This document shows positions 22,840 through 35,800 of a stretch of 64,000 bases of DNA, one piece after another. A program made the position numbers and the translations under genes. The stretch covers positions 1,271,920 through 1,335,919 of the forward strand of contig NC_018395.1 of NCBI RefSeq assembly GCF_000208865.1, read 5' to 3'. The notes beneath the pieces are model-generated. The model searched no databases. It was not told where the DNA came from and worked only from the letters and a program-made list of their open reading frames with translations. Source of the DNA: Neospora caninum Liverpool. Its lineage: Eukaryota; Apicomplexa; Conoidasida; Eucoccidiorida; Sarcocystidae. How positions within the stretch are numbered: the stretch's first letter is position 1; each line of letters begins with the position of its first letter.

Positions 22840-25013
22840 CCGCCCCTTTCCACACCGTTGGCAGTGCCCCTCTTTTGACACCTCATATTATGTCAGTTAA
22901 TCTTTGCTTTACAAACGAGTTGCCACGCACCCACGAAGCGGAGCGGTGCGTGCTAACGTTTTGGTATAAAGAGGGATCGGGCTTCTACGTTACGCTGTCA
23001 ATGTTCGTTTTCTCTGTCGGGATATCTTGGGGGCATGAGGCTGCCGTTGCCTACTCCTCTGCTTTGTCATCGTTAAAACCACTGGCGATGTCCGTGTCCT
23101 TGTCCAATGGAAACGGTGTCATCTTGGAACCATTCCGAATTTGACGCTTGGCAAAGAAGACACCAATCGATCCCTTGCAGGTCAGAGTCTTTAGAAACGG
23201 TCCTCATCAGGCTACACGATTAGCCATATATGACTCTCTGGCTGGCAGCCGAGGGAGGAAAGCGTAGTTCGTGTCTTCACCGGTGTCTTCAAGGTTTACT
23301 TTATTCCACAAAACGTTGTGACTGTTGGCAAGGTTGTGCCCCTCTCCCTGAGCAACTTTGACGCCGCAGCGGAACAGCAGCAGGGACAAGCACAGTCGTC
23401 CGTTATCTACGTTGTACCGAGTAATAAAAGTGATGCTCCAGTTTTGATACGCACCTCGGGGTAGCAGGCTGCTGGGAAATTCACCTTACCCTTTTCAAGA
23501 AGGCGAAGCACAGCATGCATCAACAGGAAAACGATTAGACCGGCTAAACGTTGCCGAGTGCACCTGTACATGATTGCAACTGACACACAAGCCGCCACAA
23601 TTGCCCTCTCCTGTACTGAAATTTCCGCCGTCGAAGAAGCTTGGCAGAGACCGAAGGCACAAAAGAAGCAGGTGCGCAAAGGCCGAAAGTGTGCCTTCGC
23701 GGGTCAATATCATTTTGGAACGTGAGTCATATCTTCTGCCGAGCTGTGGTCCCAGAGGCCGCCTCCAGCCAGCCTATGAGTCCCCCCGCCCAGCCACCCC
23801 CGTATCGTCCTTACGCGGCTAGCATAGCATCTAGCGGGTTATGCGAAGAGTGTTCCAAGCAAAGCGGTTTTCAGCACCTCCAGGCTTCCACTCGTTTTTC
23901 CTTACTTTGGAAGCTTTTGTCGCCAGCATTGTTCCACAAGCGTTGTCCGCACTCGTAGATGTGGATCTCACAAGTGGAACTCACTACGCTTATCCGAGCG
24001 CGGAGTCTCGATTGCGCACGGACGCGGGCGGGTGCGCGCGAGGTGGGGCGGAACTCCTGGAAGTATTGAGACCCGGCCTTAGTCCCGGCATGACCTGCTT
24101 TCCCTTGAAGTTGCCTTCTCCGCATGTAGATTGGTCTCTTTCGGCGTTGTAAACTCATTGCCAGTGACGTCTGTATCTCTGTCCAGCTTCCCATCGCGCT
24201 TCAGACTCAAACTCGTACCGTTGTCTCACAAGAACCCCCAGGCTCGACGAATAGTGGACCGTCTCCTAGCCTTCGCGCACCCGGTGATGTACTGCCGCAG
24301 CTCCCACTACACGCGTTTCTGGCGTACACGAGAGATACGAGCAGCTGCGGCACTCTGTCGCGACGGACCTAAATGCTCTTCGTTCTTCTTTTTCCTCCAG
24401 TATTTTTCGTGCCCGTATTGGCAACAGTCCAGCTTGTGCATTCTAACGCAGCGTGTGCAGTAGTCGCGTCTCCAGAGGCGGTAAAGAAGTGTCTGGGCGC
24501 GCATGTTGTGCTCCGTGCCAGTGTTGCACGAGAGAATCCAATATCTGAGGTATACTTCAAACACCACAAATATTCCCGTTTACGGCTTTTGAGCCGTTTT
24601 TCAAAGTGGCAGGCAACCGTTGTCCGGGTTCCTTCCTGTGCCCTCCCATACTGCAGTTCCCGAGAGCAGGCGAATAGGCGTTTTTTCCATCTTCGTTGTA
24701 GGCCATCTGGATCTCTCGCCCGGAAAGACGTGAAGCGAGCTCGCTGGCGCATCCGACGAGAGCTTCCTGCGCAGGGTTTACTAGCATGGTTGTAAAGGCC
24801 TATGACGATGAGGTTAAGGCCGCTTGTCATTGGAACAGGCACGATTCCTGCTTATTGAGTCTGTGTCAGTATCTGCAACACGAATCCTAGCCGAGGCCCG
24901 AGACCGGCCTTGAGTCTGTGAACCCCAAAATCTCCGCCCAGTCAGTGTCAGATGTACTTCTTCAGACCGAACAACTACGCTGCCTTGTTCTTGAAAGACA
25001 AACGCGTGTCAAC
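22840..25013. other. Intergenic region upstream of the tubulin gene
   Basis: This 2.2-kb region should hold the 3' UTR of the secreted-protein gene and the promoter and 5' UTR of the tubulin gene. Open frames near 23574-24152 and 24373-24842 overlap on opposite strands and lack any recognisable domain. I see no RNA gene, repeat or mobile element. Confidence 0.55.
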
Positions 25014-28000
25014 ATGCCCGGAGAAGTTGTAACCGTCCAGTGCGGCCAAGCTGGCGAGCAACTTGGGTTCGCCTTTTGGGAACTGCTCCTGGCTGAGCAT
25101 GGATTGACCTACGAAGGCTCTCCGGGCAAACACAATGCCCCGGAAGGCTGTCAGAACAACGTCGATTGCTTCTTTTACGAGGCTCACAGTGGCAGACGGG
25201 TACCCAGGTAAGCGAGACAGCCAAGAAAAAACCTACGGGGATGTTGCGCAGGTGTTTTGTGGCGGGGGCCGTTTGGTAAGCCTGCGATAGCTTTTTCCTG
25301 TCCAAGATGAGCGGAAGTGCTCCGGCCGCAGTTTCTCTCGCGGCTGTCGGGGACGTTCTCAGGAACAGGACGCAATGGTGGTGCATCACGGCTCAGCATT
25401 CGCCACTGCACGAACATAAGGGAATCAACGCCCAGCAAGTCTACCAGCAAGACAACCAGAATACCGCACCTTTTCTCCGTCTCGTCTCCGTGTTCTCTCA
25501 TATGCTGGGCTCGTATGGGATATTTCTTTAGGAGCGCGATGATTGACCTCGATAACTCGGCGGAGAGCTTGATTGGATGGAGCCCCATACGACGCCTGTT
25601 CGACGAGGATTTTTTCATCTCCCACAAAGAAGATGCCTCAAACAACTTCGCTCGGGGTTACATTGCTGTCGGCCGGAGCGTGCTGTCGGCTGCCGTTGAC
25701 GCTGTACGCCGGCAGGCGGAGATGTGTGACAGTCTTCAGTGTGAGTCGCAGGCTGGCAGAAGATGATAGATCAACGGGACACCGAATGCAACGACTGAGT
25801 GAGAAACTGGTCTAGATACAAAAAGCGTTGGACGAACGCTGTTTGTCGCCTGGTCGTTGGAGTGGAGTAGTTGCAGCTTTGGAGCGGGGTCAGGTCTCGT
25901 CGGCTCATGTGCGGCCTTCGTTGTCGGCATGCCATGACCGGAGAGACGGAATTCTTTGGCGCATTATCTCCAGAAGGTTGTTGTCTTTGTCATAAAACAT
26001 CTCGCTGAAGTGTTCTAACCTGACGGAACCATTTCGCTGCGGCACCGCAACGGTAGGTCCCCCCTATTGCTCTCCTTTTTGCACGTACTCTTTTACGAGC
26101 GTTGTCTCTATGGCAGGATACTACGCACCCGGTGCGCTGCAATTCCGTTTTGCTGGATTTTTTTCTGCCGGGATGTACTTGCAGGCTTCTTCTTATGCCG
26201 GGCTCTCGGCGGTGGTACAGGCTCAGGTCTAGGTTCGCTTCTCCTGGAAAACATCGCGGAACATTTTGGAAAGAAATACATTTTGGACTCTTTTGTGTGG
26301 CCATACGGTTCGCAAACGGCCAGCGTGGTGGAACCGTACAATGCCGTGCTCGCGGCCCCGGCCGTGTGTGCCCACTCTTCGGCTGCGCTTCTTGTAAACA
26401 ACACAGCGCTCTTCAACATCTGCCGAAGTCTTCTGAACATCGAGTCTGTTTTTCACAGCAACCTCAACCATCTTGTCGCTCAAGTTCTCTCAGGTGAGTG
26501 CCTCAATCCAGCGGCGCTTCTCTGCTCGGGGATCTTGCATTGAAGCTGCTTGTCGTCGTGCCTACCGAGTCCTGATCGCTCCTGCGTTAGGAAAGGTGGA
26601 AGAAATCAGTTGTGTAAGTCGAGCCCAGATGTTGGCGCATAGGAGTATCTCTGGTGTTATCAGCAAGACCCTGGAGAAAGCAGTTCTTTGTTGATTTTCC
26701 CCGGTTGTGTTGACTCCAAACTTCGATTCAAGTGTTCAGTCTGTTCAGCTTCTAGTGTTTCCCATATAATGCGCAGTGACGTGAGGAAAGCCATATTACT
26801 GTCCCAAAGGTGCTTTGTTCTCTTCTGAACGACTTCAGCACCTGTGTGCGTTTCTCAGCCACCACTCTTTCGACCCGTTTTGAGGGTTCGCTGAACAGCA
26901 CAATCGAGCACACGCTCGTAAACACAATACCATATCCTGAGCTGAAGTTCTTGACCGCATCTCTGGCGCCTCTAGCAAATCGGCTAAAGTATCGATACGA
27001 ACGCGCGTCTACCAAAGACCTTACCATGCAATGCATTCTACCCTCACGATGCCTCTCGAGCATCGACTATACCCAAAACCGCTCCATTGCCTGCCATATC
27101 ATGTACAGGTGAGCGCCTCGCAATCGGCTATTGCCGCCCAAGAAAGCGCCATGAGTCCTTTACACACGATACAGACTTTGAGAACCGTGGTGCGATCTTG
27201 TCGGTTGAAGAGATCCAGCAGGTTTTGAGACATGGTTTGCACCGCACGGTTTGGCCTCAGCTTAATTTAGCACGTAAATTTTTCTTTCGTCTTCTTCTAC
27301 CTGACTAACTGATCTGTGTTGCTGAACTATTTCTTTCACGGTATTGCACCTATACTCGACAGGCGCTTAAGCTGTCCATGTCCCGGTTTCCCAGCTGGAG
27401 AGGATATGTTCAACATTTATTTGTGTATCTTCCTGGGGGCAACTGCGCTGCCCGGCGGTGATGTTCGCCTCTCCATTCCCTGCTGTTGCTTTTGAAGCTG
27501 CTCGTGATATTTCTGCAGGGGTGACGTCACGCCACGAGACGTGCAAGATGGAATCGCTGCTGTAAAACAGCACCGAGCACTGACTTTCGTGGACTGGGTC
27601 CCGACAGGGTTAAAATGCAGCCTGAACAACCGACTGATGTGCGTCAGTCCGGAATCTGAGCTCGCTCCTGCTTATCAATCGTGCTGTATGCTCGCGAATA
27701 ATACCGGCATCACATCGCTCCTTGAAAAAACTTTGGGAGACATGCGCAAGATGTTCAGCCAGCGAGCGTGTGTCCACTGGTAGGTTTGAGCCGAAGAGAA
27801 AGATGCCAGATTCCAAACAGCGTTTACGCCATCAGGAGCTCTCTACTCAACGACAGGAAATCATCTGTTCACCGTTTGGGTATGGGTGATGATTGTATGA
27901 TTCCTGCAGATGGATACCCATTCGCTAATATACATTCTCAGTGTTTTCCATACATTGCAAAATAGGCTAAGAAATACTGTCGTGATCGAATAGAGCAACC

Positions 28001-28447
28001 CCGGATGAAATATTGCCGGGAGTATTCCACCCAACATGGCAGCCTCTTTTCACACAATCCCCGCAAGCGGCAACAGTTGAATGTATCAGCACGGCGTTTG
28101 TTTCACAGTTTTTTTAGTTTCTGTATATCCTCAAACATTCCGCCTTCTCCCTGTACCTGACGAACCATAGGAAGTCCCCGTCCGTGTGGTTGTTCATGTC
28201 TTCGTTCAGGTTCGTCGGGGAGGGATTGGAGGAAGGCCAGTTCTTGGAAGCAGAAGAAAGGCTTCAACGAACTATCGACGACTACCATGAGAGTCTGATG
28301 GATTTTGAGTACGTCTATGAGTATGAAGACGACAGTCACGAAGATGAAAAGAAAACACCCCCATCAGAGGCAACGACGGAACCCTCGTCACCTGTGCACG
28401 GAACCAAACAGGAGGAGAAAGAACCCGAGGGAAATACCCATGCGTAA
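25014..28447 (+). CDS. TUBA3: Divergent alpha-tubulin
   Basis: GTP-binding microtubule subunit of the alpha class. Six exons (25014-25207, 25532-25740, 26185-26493, 26859-27108, 27519-27779, 28210-28447) close in phase to 486 residues. Landmarks line up without gaps with an offset of one: GQAGEQLG near the N-terminus, HKEDASNNFARG, the nucleotide-binding glycine loop GGGTGSG (26208-26228), VVEPYNAVL, IMYRGDVTPRDV, the class-typical TFVDWVPTGLK and RACVHWFVGEGLEEGQF. The alpha class is shown by the last three blocks; delta or epsilon tubulin was considered and rejected. Oddities: MPGEV replaces the N-terminal MRE motif; Asn41 stands where the acetylated Lys40 would be; Thr252 and His255 replace Asp251 and Glu254, which act in hydrolysis of beta-bound GTP. 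The tail is long and acidic and ends in His-Ala, without the terminal Tyr. The symbol reflects resemblance to the third, divergent Toxoplasma alpha-tubulin as I remember it. Confidence 0.93.
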
Positions 28448-31400
28448 GTCCCGAAACAGCGACAAAGCTATGCATGGCTCTTCGTCGCATGCAGGCCTGT
28501 ACATCTGTAGCTTGCCACAGCCCGACAGAAGCGGGAGTCCGCTATCGAGGCTGCCGACAACAGCTGCAGGGCCGGCGGACGAGCTCCGTTAGACGGACGC
28601 ACACCGCTCCTACCAGAGAGGGGGGAAGAGGAAGAGAACAACTGAAAATCAAAGCGCGTTCGTCAATTAACGGCGTTGTCGCTGATGGGAAAACAACGGA
28701 GGGAACATTACTATTGGTGCTACCATCTGTAGGTTCGCCTGTGGGGTTGGTGAGGAAAGGGTCGGGTCGTTTAGCAGATACCTCAGTTGTCGACAACAGG
28801 TAAGGCAAAAAGCCACAGTCAGTCGTGGAATCGCCAGGCAACCCAAGAGTGCCCACGGATACCGAGTCAAAAAGAGAAGGGAGAGAAGGTTTTTCGTTCA
28901 GGGAGCACCATCAGGAAAGGGAAACTGGAACGGCGAAGGTAACCGCATGATCTTGAGAAGGTGCGTTTCATTTTCAAGTCTGCCGAGACTGAGTTTTTTC
29001 GCTCTATTACAGGTCCGATGTGCTAGGTAACTGTTTTATGTTTTGGCTGCAAGCAGAACTATGCCTCGACCACTCCGTCTCGGACGAGACGGTCGGACAG
29101 TTGTCGCATAGATAAACGGGGGTCCAAAGGGAGGGCCACAGAACGGAATGTTTCAAAACTTCTTTCTCTACCGGAACGACGAGCCACTGCCTGCCTCCGA
29201 AGTAGGTTCATCCGTGGGGCCTCTGTAATCGAACGGCAATTGTCCCAGCGATTGTTAGATGTAGGACACACAAAACCATCGCTAGTATGCTCACATCTCA
29301 CTGAAATTCGTGTCGCCGTGGTGGTGCTACGGCAGACAATGACACCTCAGGTAATACCATTCATCACTTCAAAAACGAGGCAACCCGTCCCTGAGGGCCC
29401 GACGACTCATTGAACAGCACATTAGGAGGACTACGTGACTGGCAGTAAAGGAGTGCACAGAAACTCACAAACATGTATTCCTCATCCTCAAGCAAGCTTC
29501 CTCGCTTTACTGGACACCTTACCGACAGAGGGAACGCCGTTGAAGACGCATGGCAGTATGTTCAAGATTGTCAGTCCACTTCAGGTGCAACCCGTATTGG
29601 TCGATATTGCTCAGTATCTTCTTAGTATCATGGAAACTCTAGATATGTAGTCTCTCAGTTTGCGACATCGAGCTGGGTTATTCCAAACGTGTGCTCCGAA
29701 GAGATTTGTCATTCAAGAACGACAGTCCGACATAGGCAATAGAACGCGAGAGCAATGCTGACAGGAGAGTTTGAATAACGGTTGTCAAAAAAAGAATGTT
29801 GGAAAGCATAAGTAAACGGAGACACATGCTGCTCTGTGTTGCCGGATGTTCGCCAAAACCTGCAGCTGAGCTTCTGAGTCTTACGCCAGTTACGACAGGC
29901 GGAGCGAACCACGGGTCTTCCCTTCCGAAGTCACGCTGAAGAATAGAAGTAAAAGGATACCTGCTGGCCAAGAATTTCTAGGTGTCGATTGTGAGATTAA
30001 AATGTTAACGTTGATGACCGCCTGAGAGATCCGATAGCGAGGTACCCCGTGACCGCGCGGAACGACGGGTAAGCCTGGTCAAGTAACGAATCCCGGGCAC
30101 GTTTGCCTGGCGTACCACACAGTCGACAAATGAAAGAGGTGGCTACCGAACAACAGTGAATCAAACGCCGATGTTAGAAGCTGTGATCATCAATCACTTT
30201 GTACAGAGATATGCAAACAAAGTTGAACTCGTTGTGCCGCACTGAGGAGCACGTGTTGCCTCCCGCGGACCCTGACAGCGTGCCACAGTGGTGCTACAGC
30301 TCAGTGGCTCCATAAAAGGCAACTTTTGAAACAGTCACGCACTGGGCAGCAAAGAGATCATGACTTGTCCAAAGCAGAAGCAATCCCGTCTGCCTCTGTT
30401 CAGAGAGGTAGCTCATCTTGCGACACTAGCTGGTAGTCTACACCGTATGCCTGTGTGATTGTTACTTTCATTTAGGGAGTGATGAAACCGTGTAACAAAC
30501 GGAGCCGGGTATCTCCGGCAGTTGACTGTTGAACGCTGTGTCGCATGTACCAACCTCAGTGGTTCCCGTGAGAATCCTGTTGAGAAAAAAAAACAACGAT
30601 CACCCTTGCATCCCTGTTGAAACATACATACGCAGATGTATTGCTTCGGGGTATCTTCGGCAAAGGCGGGCGCAGCCGTTATTGCTTTTGAGCGGTTGGC
30701 TAGACGCTCAGTCGGGATCACAAAGCTTGTAGCGTCTTTCATGGCCCCAGTTAAGTGGTTCGAATGATCCGTGGCCACCACGTTAATGAACCACCGGTGA
30801 GCAGAAGAGCGCTCTTATCTGCTGGCCCCGAATATGTCTGACAAGAATGGACAAGAAGGTGCAAGGATCAGACCTCCCTCACGGTTCACTTATCAATCAG
30901 TGGGTTGACTCAGTTTCTCGGAGCAGGCGGTCCCTGTGTAAGCCTGTCGAATCACTTCTCTGAATCGTATTATTGTTGAGCTATTGGTTCTTACTGGTAT
31001 TCTATGAATACACCAACGAGACATGCGCTCAGATGCGCTTCAGGGTTATCAGGGGATGTTATCTAGCCTTAGCCTTGGGGGCGACCCTTTCGGTGGCCCA
31101 TAAGAAGTTGACAAACTAAGGCGGCCGCTCTTTTAGCAATCGACTCTCTACGGTTTTATTTTTCTGCTTTAGCCCGATATAGAACAATAATGCTAAGGCA
31201 GTGCGCGTTATGCACTGTTCGCTGTTTTTGATCCAGAACAGACCCACCGCTGTGACATGCGGAGTCGCAGCCAATGGTTGCCTGCGTCCTCGACTTCACT
31301 GTTAGTGTTCCAGCAAATCCTTCAGGCGAACAAGAGTCACAAACAGGCAACCGAAGATGTCTTAACAACTCGACATAAACTAGTCTGCCTTCTTCATTCC

Positions 31401-32818
31401 TGAACTGCCTAGATCACTGAAGTGAACACTGAAAGTCGCGCCCTGTGGCCCCAGCAGATTTTTCCCCACGGGCTCGGAATTGATATTCCTCTCTCTGGAC
31501 AAACACGGTAAAAGACATGCATCCGAGGTAGCTTATGCGTATGTCAAGAGAAGCAAAAGAGCAGTCCCACGAATTGCCAACAACTACTTGCCTGAACAGG
31601 TGATCAGGCGAGGGAAAACTTCCTCAAGTAGTGCGTGTACACAAACCGGCACTCCCTGCCGTATTCCTGAGATTGAGAAACCATCCGCTCGTGCACCTGG
31701 ACTGTTTGTGTGGCACAGCTAAGTTAGGAGCTCTGGCCCAAGAAACACTTTTACGTGCCGAGTTCTGGAAAACCACGGCAAACAACTACGCAACTCTACT
31801 GACCATGCGTGCGCCACGCAGTAAATCTGGGGGAGCGCATGGGAGCCAAGGATACGGGTTGCGCATACGATGTGGCTTACGGGAAGAACATGCAAACAAC
31901 TTGCGAGTTGATGTCCTTCAGCGATAATCGGCGTGCTCCTTACTAACCCGAGACTCGCTGGTTCCTGGTAGTAATACGGCGCCGCTTTGGCCAAGTGCCG
32001 GCCTATAGCTGACGCGCAGTTACTGTGTTACCGCATTCGGCCGTCGTCGGGGCAGGCACGAGAAGAGCTGAGGGAGGGACCTAAAAATTTGCCCTGGAAC
32101 TGTCCTGCAAAGTTGTGAAGGTGCTTGGGGGGCTGAGTTGTAGCGACACCCCGTGGTTCGCCCACTCGACGGAAATGTAACGGCAGCCATGCAGCAATTC
32201 CACAGCATCCACCCACAAAAAAGTCTGCGATAGTTCCGCGTATTCGTCGTGTCCGCATCTCCCCAAAATACCTCTAGCCATCGATACGCATTTCGGTTTC
32301 TTGACGGACCCTTTTCCAAGAAAACTCATCGATTGTTTAAAAGGTACTGGCTCAGAGCCGCAGATCTGGTGCATGCGATTGTCTCAGTGTGTCGAGACGC
32401 TGCCAGCGCAGCCGCCCCCCTGTCCTCTCCGGCCGGTGCCACGTCAGCTGCTTTTCCGGCATCTGTTGCCAAGCGGACGGTGCCTTCGCCGTATAGTGTC
32501 ACACGAACTCCTGCTTTTCGGTAGCACAGTGCACTGCCTACAAGTACCTGCGGTCGTCGACGATAGCCCAGCAAGGCGGCGATGTTCCGTTCAAGCTTAA
32601 GTAGCCAATCACATCGTGTTCTGAGACGTCTGTGGGATTCTCTACCTTCGGGGCCTTCCTGATAAACAACCCATTCGGAACACCGTGGGTGGCGGCCGTG
32701 GCATGCACATGCTGCCGACGTTCTTCTGGGGAGGAAATATCAGTGGTTGGGGAACGGTGGAGAAGCGAACTTGAGTCGTCCAAACAGTGTTCCCTCCTTC
32801 CTCGAGTTTTCTTACACC
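28448..32818. other. Long intergenic region without a supported gene
   Basis: About 4.4 kb separates the tubulin stop codon from the ATP synthase b start codon. It must include the tubulin 3' UTR and the promoter of the next gene. Open frames are short on all six frames and none shows a domain, signal peptide or splice-linked continuation I can defend. I see no convincing tRNA, repeat or mobile element. A non-coding RNA or 5' UTR exons could be present but cannot be seen from sequence alone. Confidence 0.55.
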
Positions 32819-35800
32819 ATGAAGTTTCCGTCTTCCGTGCGTTTGCTGGCGGTACGGCAATCCCAGACCTTGGGTCACACGCCGTGCGCCACTGTGGCTG
32901 CGGGCCGGCGAATCCTGGTGCCTGCCCCAGCCGCTACCGGATTCACTTCTTTTCCAAGGTCGCACATCGGCCCTGAGGTTTGCAGACGCCCGTCAGCAGC
33001 GACACTGGGCGCTGCGCCGTCAGTTCTCGGACATGGATCAGCCAAGCATAGCCAACAGAGGCAATACGCCACTCTTGGGTCGGGTTGGTCGTTCAACAAG
33101 GTGCAGTACACCAAGTACCGCATAACCAAACCATGGACAACAGACACAACTTTCGACGACCTAATTCTCTCGCAACCATCAAAGTGAGTGTGGATGAAAC
33201 GACGGTATTGCTGAGGAAGACCGCAGTGGATGTTTTTGGTGACGCCGACAGGCCGCCTACATGGTAACCGAGGGAGGGCTAGGAATCTGTTTTTTCGGTA
33301 TCCAGTCGATTTTTGAAGAATATAGTGGTAGAGTGCGACGTGGGCGAGCTGTGCCTGTGAGTGACTGAGTGCAGAAAATTCGTGGCACTTTTCCTGAGAA
33401 AAGGTGGGGCGATGGGAGAACCGCGGTTGCGTGCTCAACGGCAGATCGTGACAGAGGTTTTATCCCACTCGTAGGGTCTTCTGTTTGGGGGTCGAGGGGG
33501 CGGTGTATGTCCAAAGGATTTTTTCGAAGGGACAGCGCTGCTCAGTGCTACCGGCGGTAAGCGGGAGTAATGTCAGTTTAGGGACGTGGACGGCATGGGA
33601 TATTGTGCCTATTGTCATCAGATGTCACATCATAAACATGTGTGGTTGCAACTCGATCGGAGGGGTGTATTTCGTGTCAGTAATCGCACAGTCGACGGCA
33701 CACATGGACAAACGGGCTGAGAAGCGGTGTCTGCTGTTCTTGCATGCAGGGAAGATTTTGCCAAGTTTACAAAGGAAGCTCCTCTCTTCCTCAGATTCCT
33801 GAAACTTGTTACTGATGTCGAGGGGCGTCAAGAAGCATTCATCCAGTTTGCAAGGAGGTAAGGAACAGGCGTACCATACGCTCTCGTGGACGAGAGAGCC
33901 TCGGTCAAGCGATGTCTGGTGCTGTGCACGGCGCATCATGTGAAACGAGGTGGGCCATGCACGTCGTGCTAAAGACCACCCCTAGCAAAGGCTCACTTTT
34001 ATGTCTGGCGGTTTCAAAATGAGAGCAGCCGTGATCTTTTTGGTGAGTCAAAGGGGCTCCGCTCTGCGCTCAGGGAGCAAAAGATGAGGCGCCCTTAACG
34101 GAGGATTTGGTGTGGTGCACCTGAGTTTGTCGCATTTTCCCGTGTGCGGTTGGCTATTCCTTTATGGAGGCAAAACGCGAAAATTTGTATCGGCGGTGTA
34201 TTTCCATCGATAGCATGCTGATCAACCCATCATGTTGACGACGGTGTTGGCTGCCGTTCGCGGACTGCAGGTGCGAGAATGGCTTAACCGTGGAGAAGGA
34301 TGTCTACGTCACGAAGAAAGAACTGATCGACTGCCTCTGGAAAAATGGCTACACAGATACGGAGATAAATGCTTTCGAAATTGCCTTTCCTGGGGACTAC
34401 AAGTTCCATTACCCAGGTACCCTTTCAATTCGAGTCTTTTGAGTTGTGGTGGTGCACTTCTCAGAGGATAGCCAGTTCAGCACTGGCACGTTTCCAGTCA
34501 CTCGTTTTTTGCCGAGTCCTGCAGATTCCGTGTGTCTACCACCTTCCTCAAACAAGAACCGTCGGTGCAGTTTAACGCAGCGAGATGACTTGGGGAGGCC
34601 ATATATGCACGTGCTCTGTCTTACCGCTGCCTCTTTCTACTGGTTTGTCTCAATCCAGAGTTGGCTGTTCTTTTCGATTTGACGGAGGAGGACTGCTACA
34701 AATATTGCATACGCCAACGCGCAGCGACGCCCGAGGAGTTGGTGGAGCTCAAGTACACGAAGCCAAAAAACCTGGTGAGGGCCAAGTCGGCGTTTTTAGA
34801 AATAGCGGCGTTTAGATGTCGCTGCACACCGCCGCTGAGGTTTCTGTGACCCCCGCCGTGGCCTTAAGGTGTAGGTACCAGGATGCAGTTCCCCTGCTGC
34901 GATGTTTGATGCGGTCCTTTAGGTGTCCTCATATGGACTTTGCTTCCTGGGAGTCTGGTTTGGTTTGTCTAACACCGTCCTGAGCAACGCTTGGTTCTAC
35001 TCCAAAACATTTCCCTTCGGCGCTGTATTCTACATGCTGGGATCTTACTTCTAGTAAGTTGCCGGAAGCCCGTTGTCCGTATGCTCCAGGCTCAATTTCT
35101 GAATGAGATGATTGTTCACTGAGCTCCTTGCTGACCTTTTTCTGGACGTTACACAGAAGGTGGATAACGCATTTAACCGAGGCAGGGAACGGGTTACTCC
35201 ACATGTGCTGACAAATAGAGCAACGCGCTCTCCCGGAAGGGGAAAGCGCCTCTTTGAACTGGCTATTGAAAAAATATTCCAGAAAGTGTACACTATGCGC
35301 TTAACGCTGGGAAATATGACGTGGTGGTTCCTTTGTGGAAGACAGGCTGAAGGATCAGCATACGTTGCCTTGCCACAGAACCAATCACACTTTTGTTCGA
35401 AATATTCTTATCTGTCGTCCTCTGAGGGAAGAGACTTCGTTGATGAGGATTCACACTGGTAGTATTCGCCGGTGCTGGCATTTACAGGGGTGGGAACTGA
35501 AGAGCTTATTCGGCCTGGTTCGATCATTTGGGCGTGTGAATTTCCGTGCAGTCGGGACATTCGTGAGAAGCTGTGGAAGGAGGAGAAGTCCCTTATCCAC
35601 ACTGCGCAAGAGAACAAGCATATGGGTGAAGAGTCTGTGTACAAGCAGATGAAGAAATACGCCACTGACACGAAGTGTCTCGACTACCTCTCGTCGTTCC
35701 GGACCGAGGTCGAGGACCAAATAGCAAACTACAAGGTAGCGCTTGTTTCTCAAATGAGACGCCAACTGACGGAGCGGCTCGTGGAGAAACTAAATGGTAT

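Noticed and set aside
25014..28447. Delta- or epsilon-tubulin as identity of the tubulin gene
   Set aside because: The first exons alone could suggest delta-tubulin, but the blocks RGDVTPRDV, FVDWVPTGLK and RACVHWFVGEGLEEG are alpha-class and align without gaps.
28448..32818. Mitochondrial-DNA insertion or mobile element in the long intergenic region
   Set aside because: Considered because such insertions are common in this group, but I could not match any stretch to cytochrome genes, rRNA fragments, terminal repeats or transposase motifs by eye. A search against the mitochondrial genome would decide.
35112..35462. Frame 35112-35462 as an extra exon of ATP synthase b
   Set aside because: No acceptor there fits the TA left over from exon 5 without a stop, whereas the acceptor before 35552 gives perfect phase and continuous stator-helix sequence.
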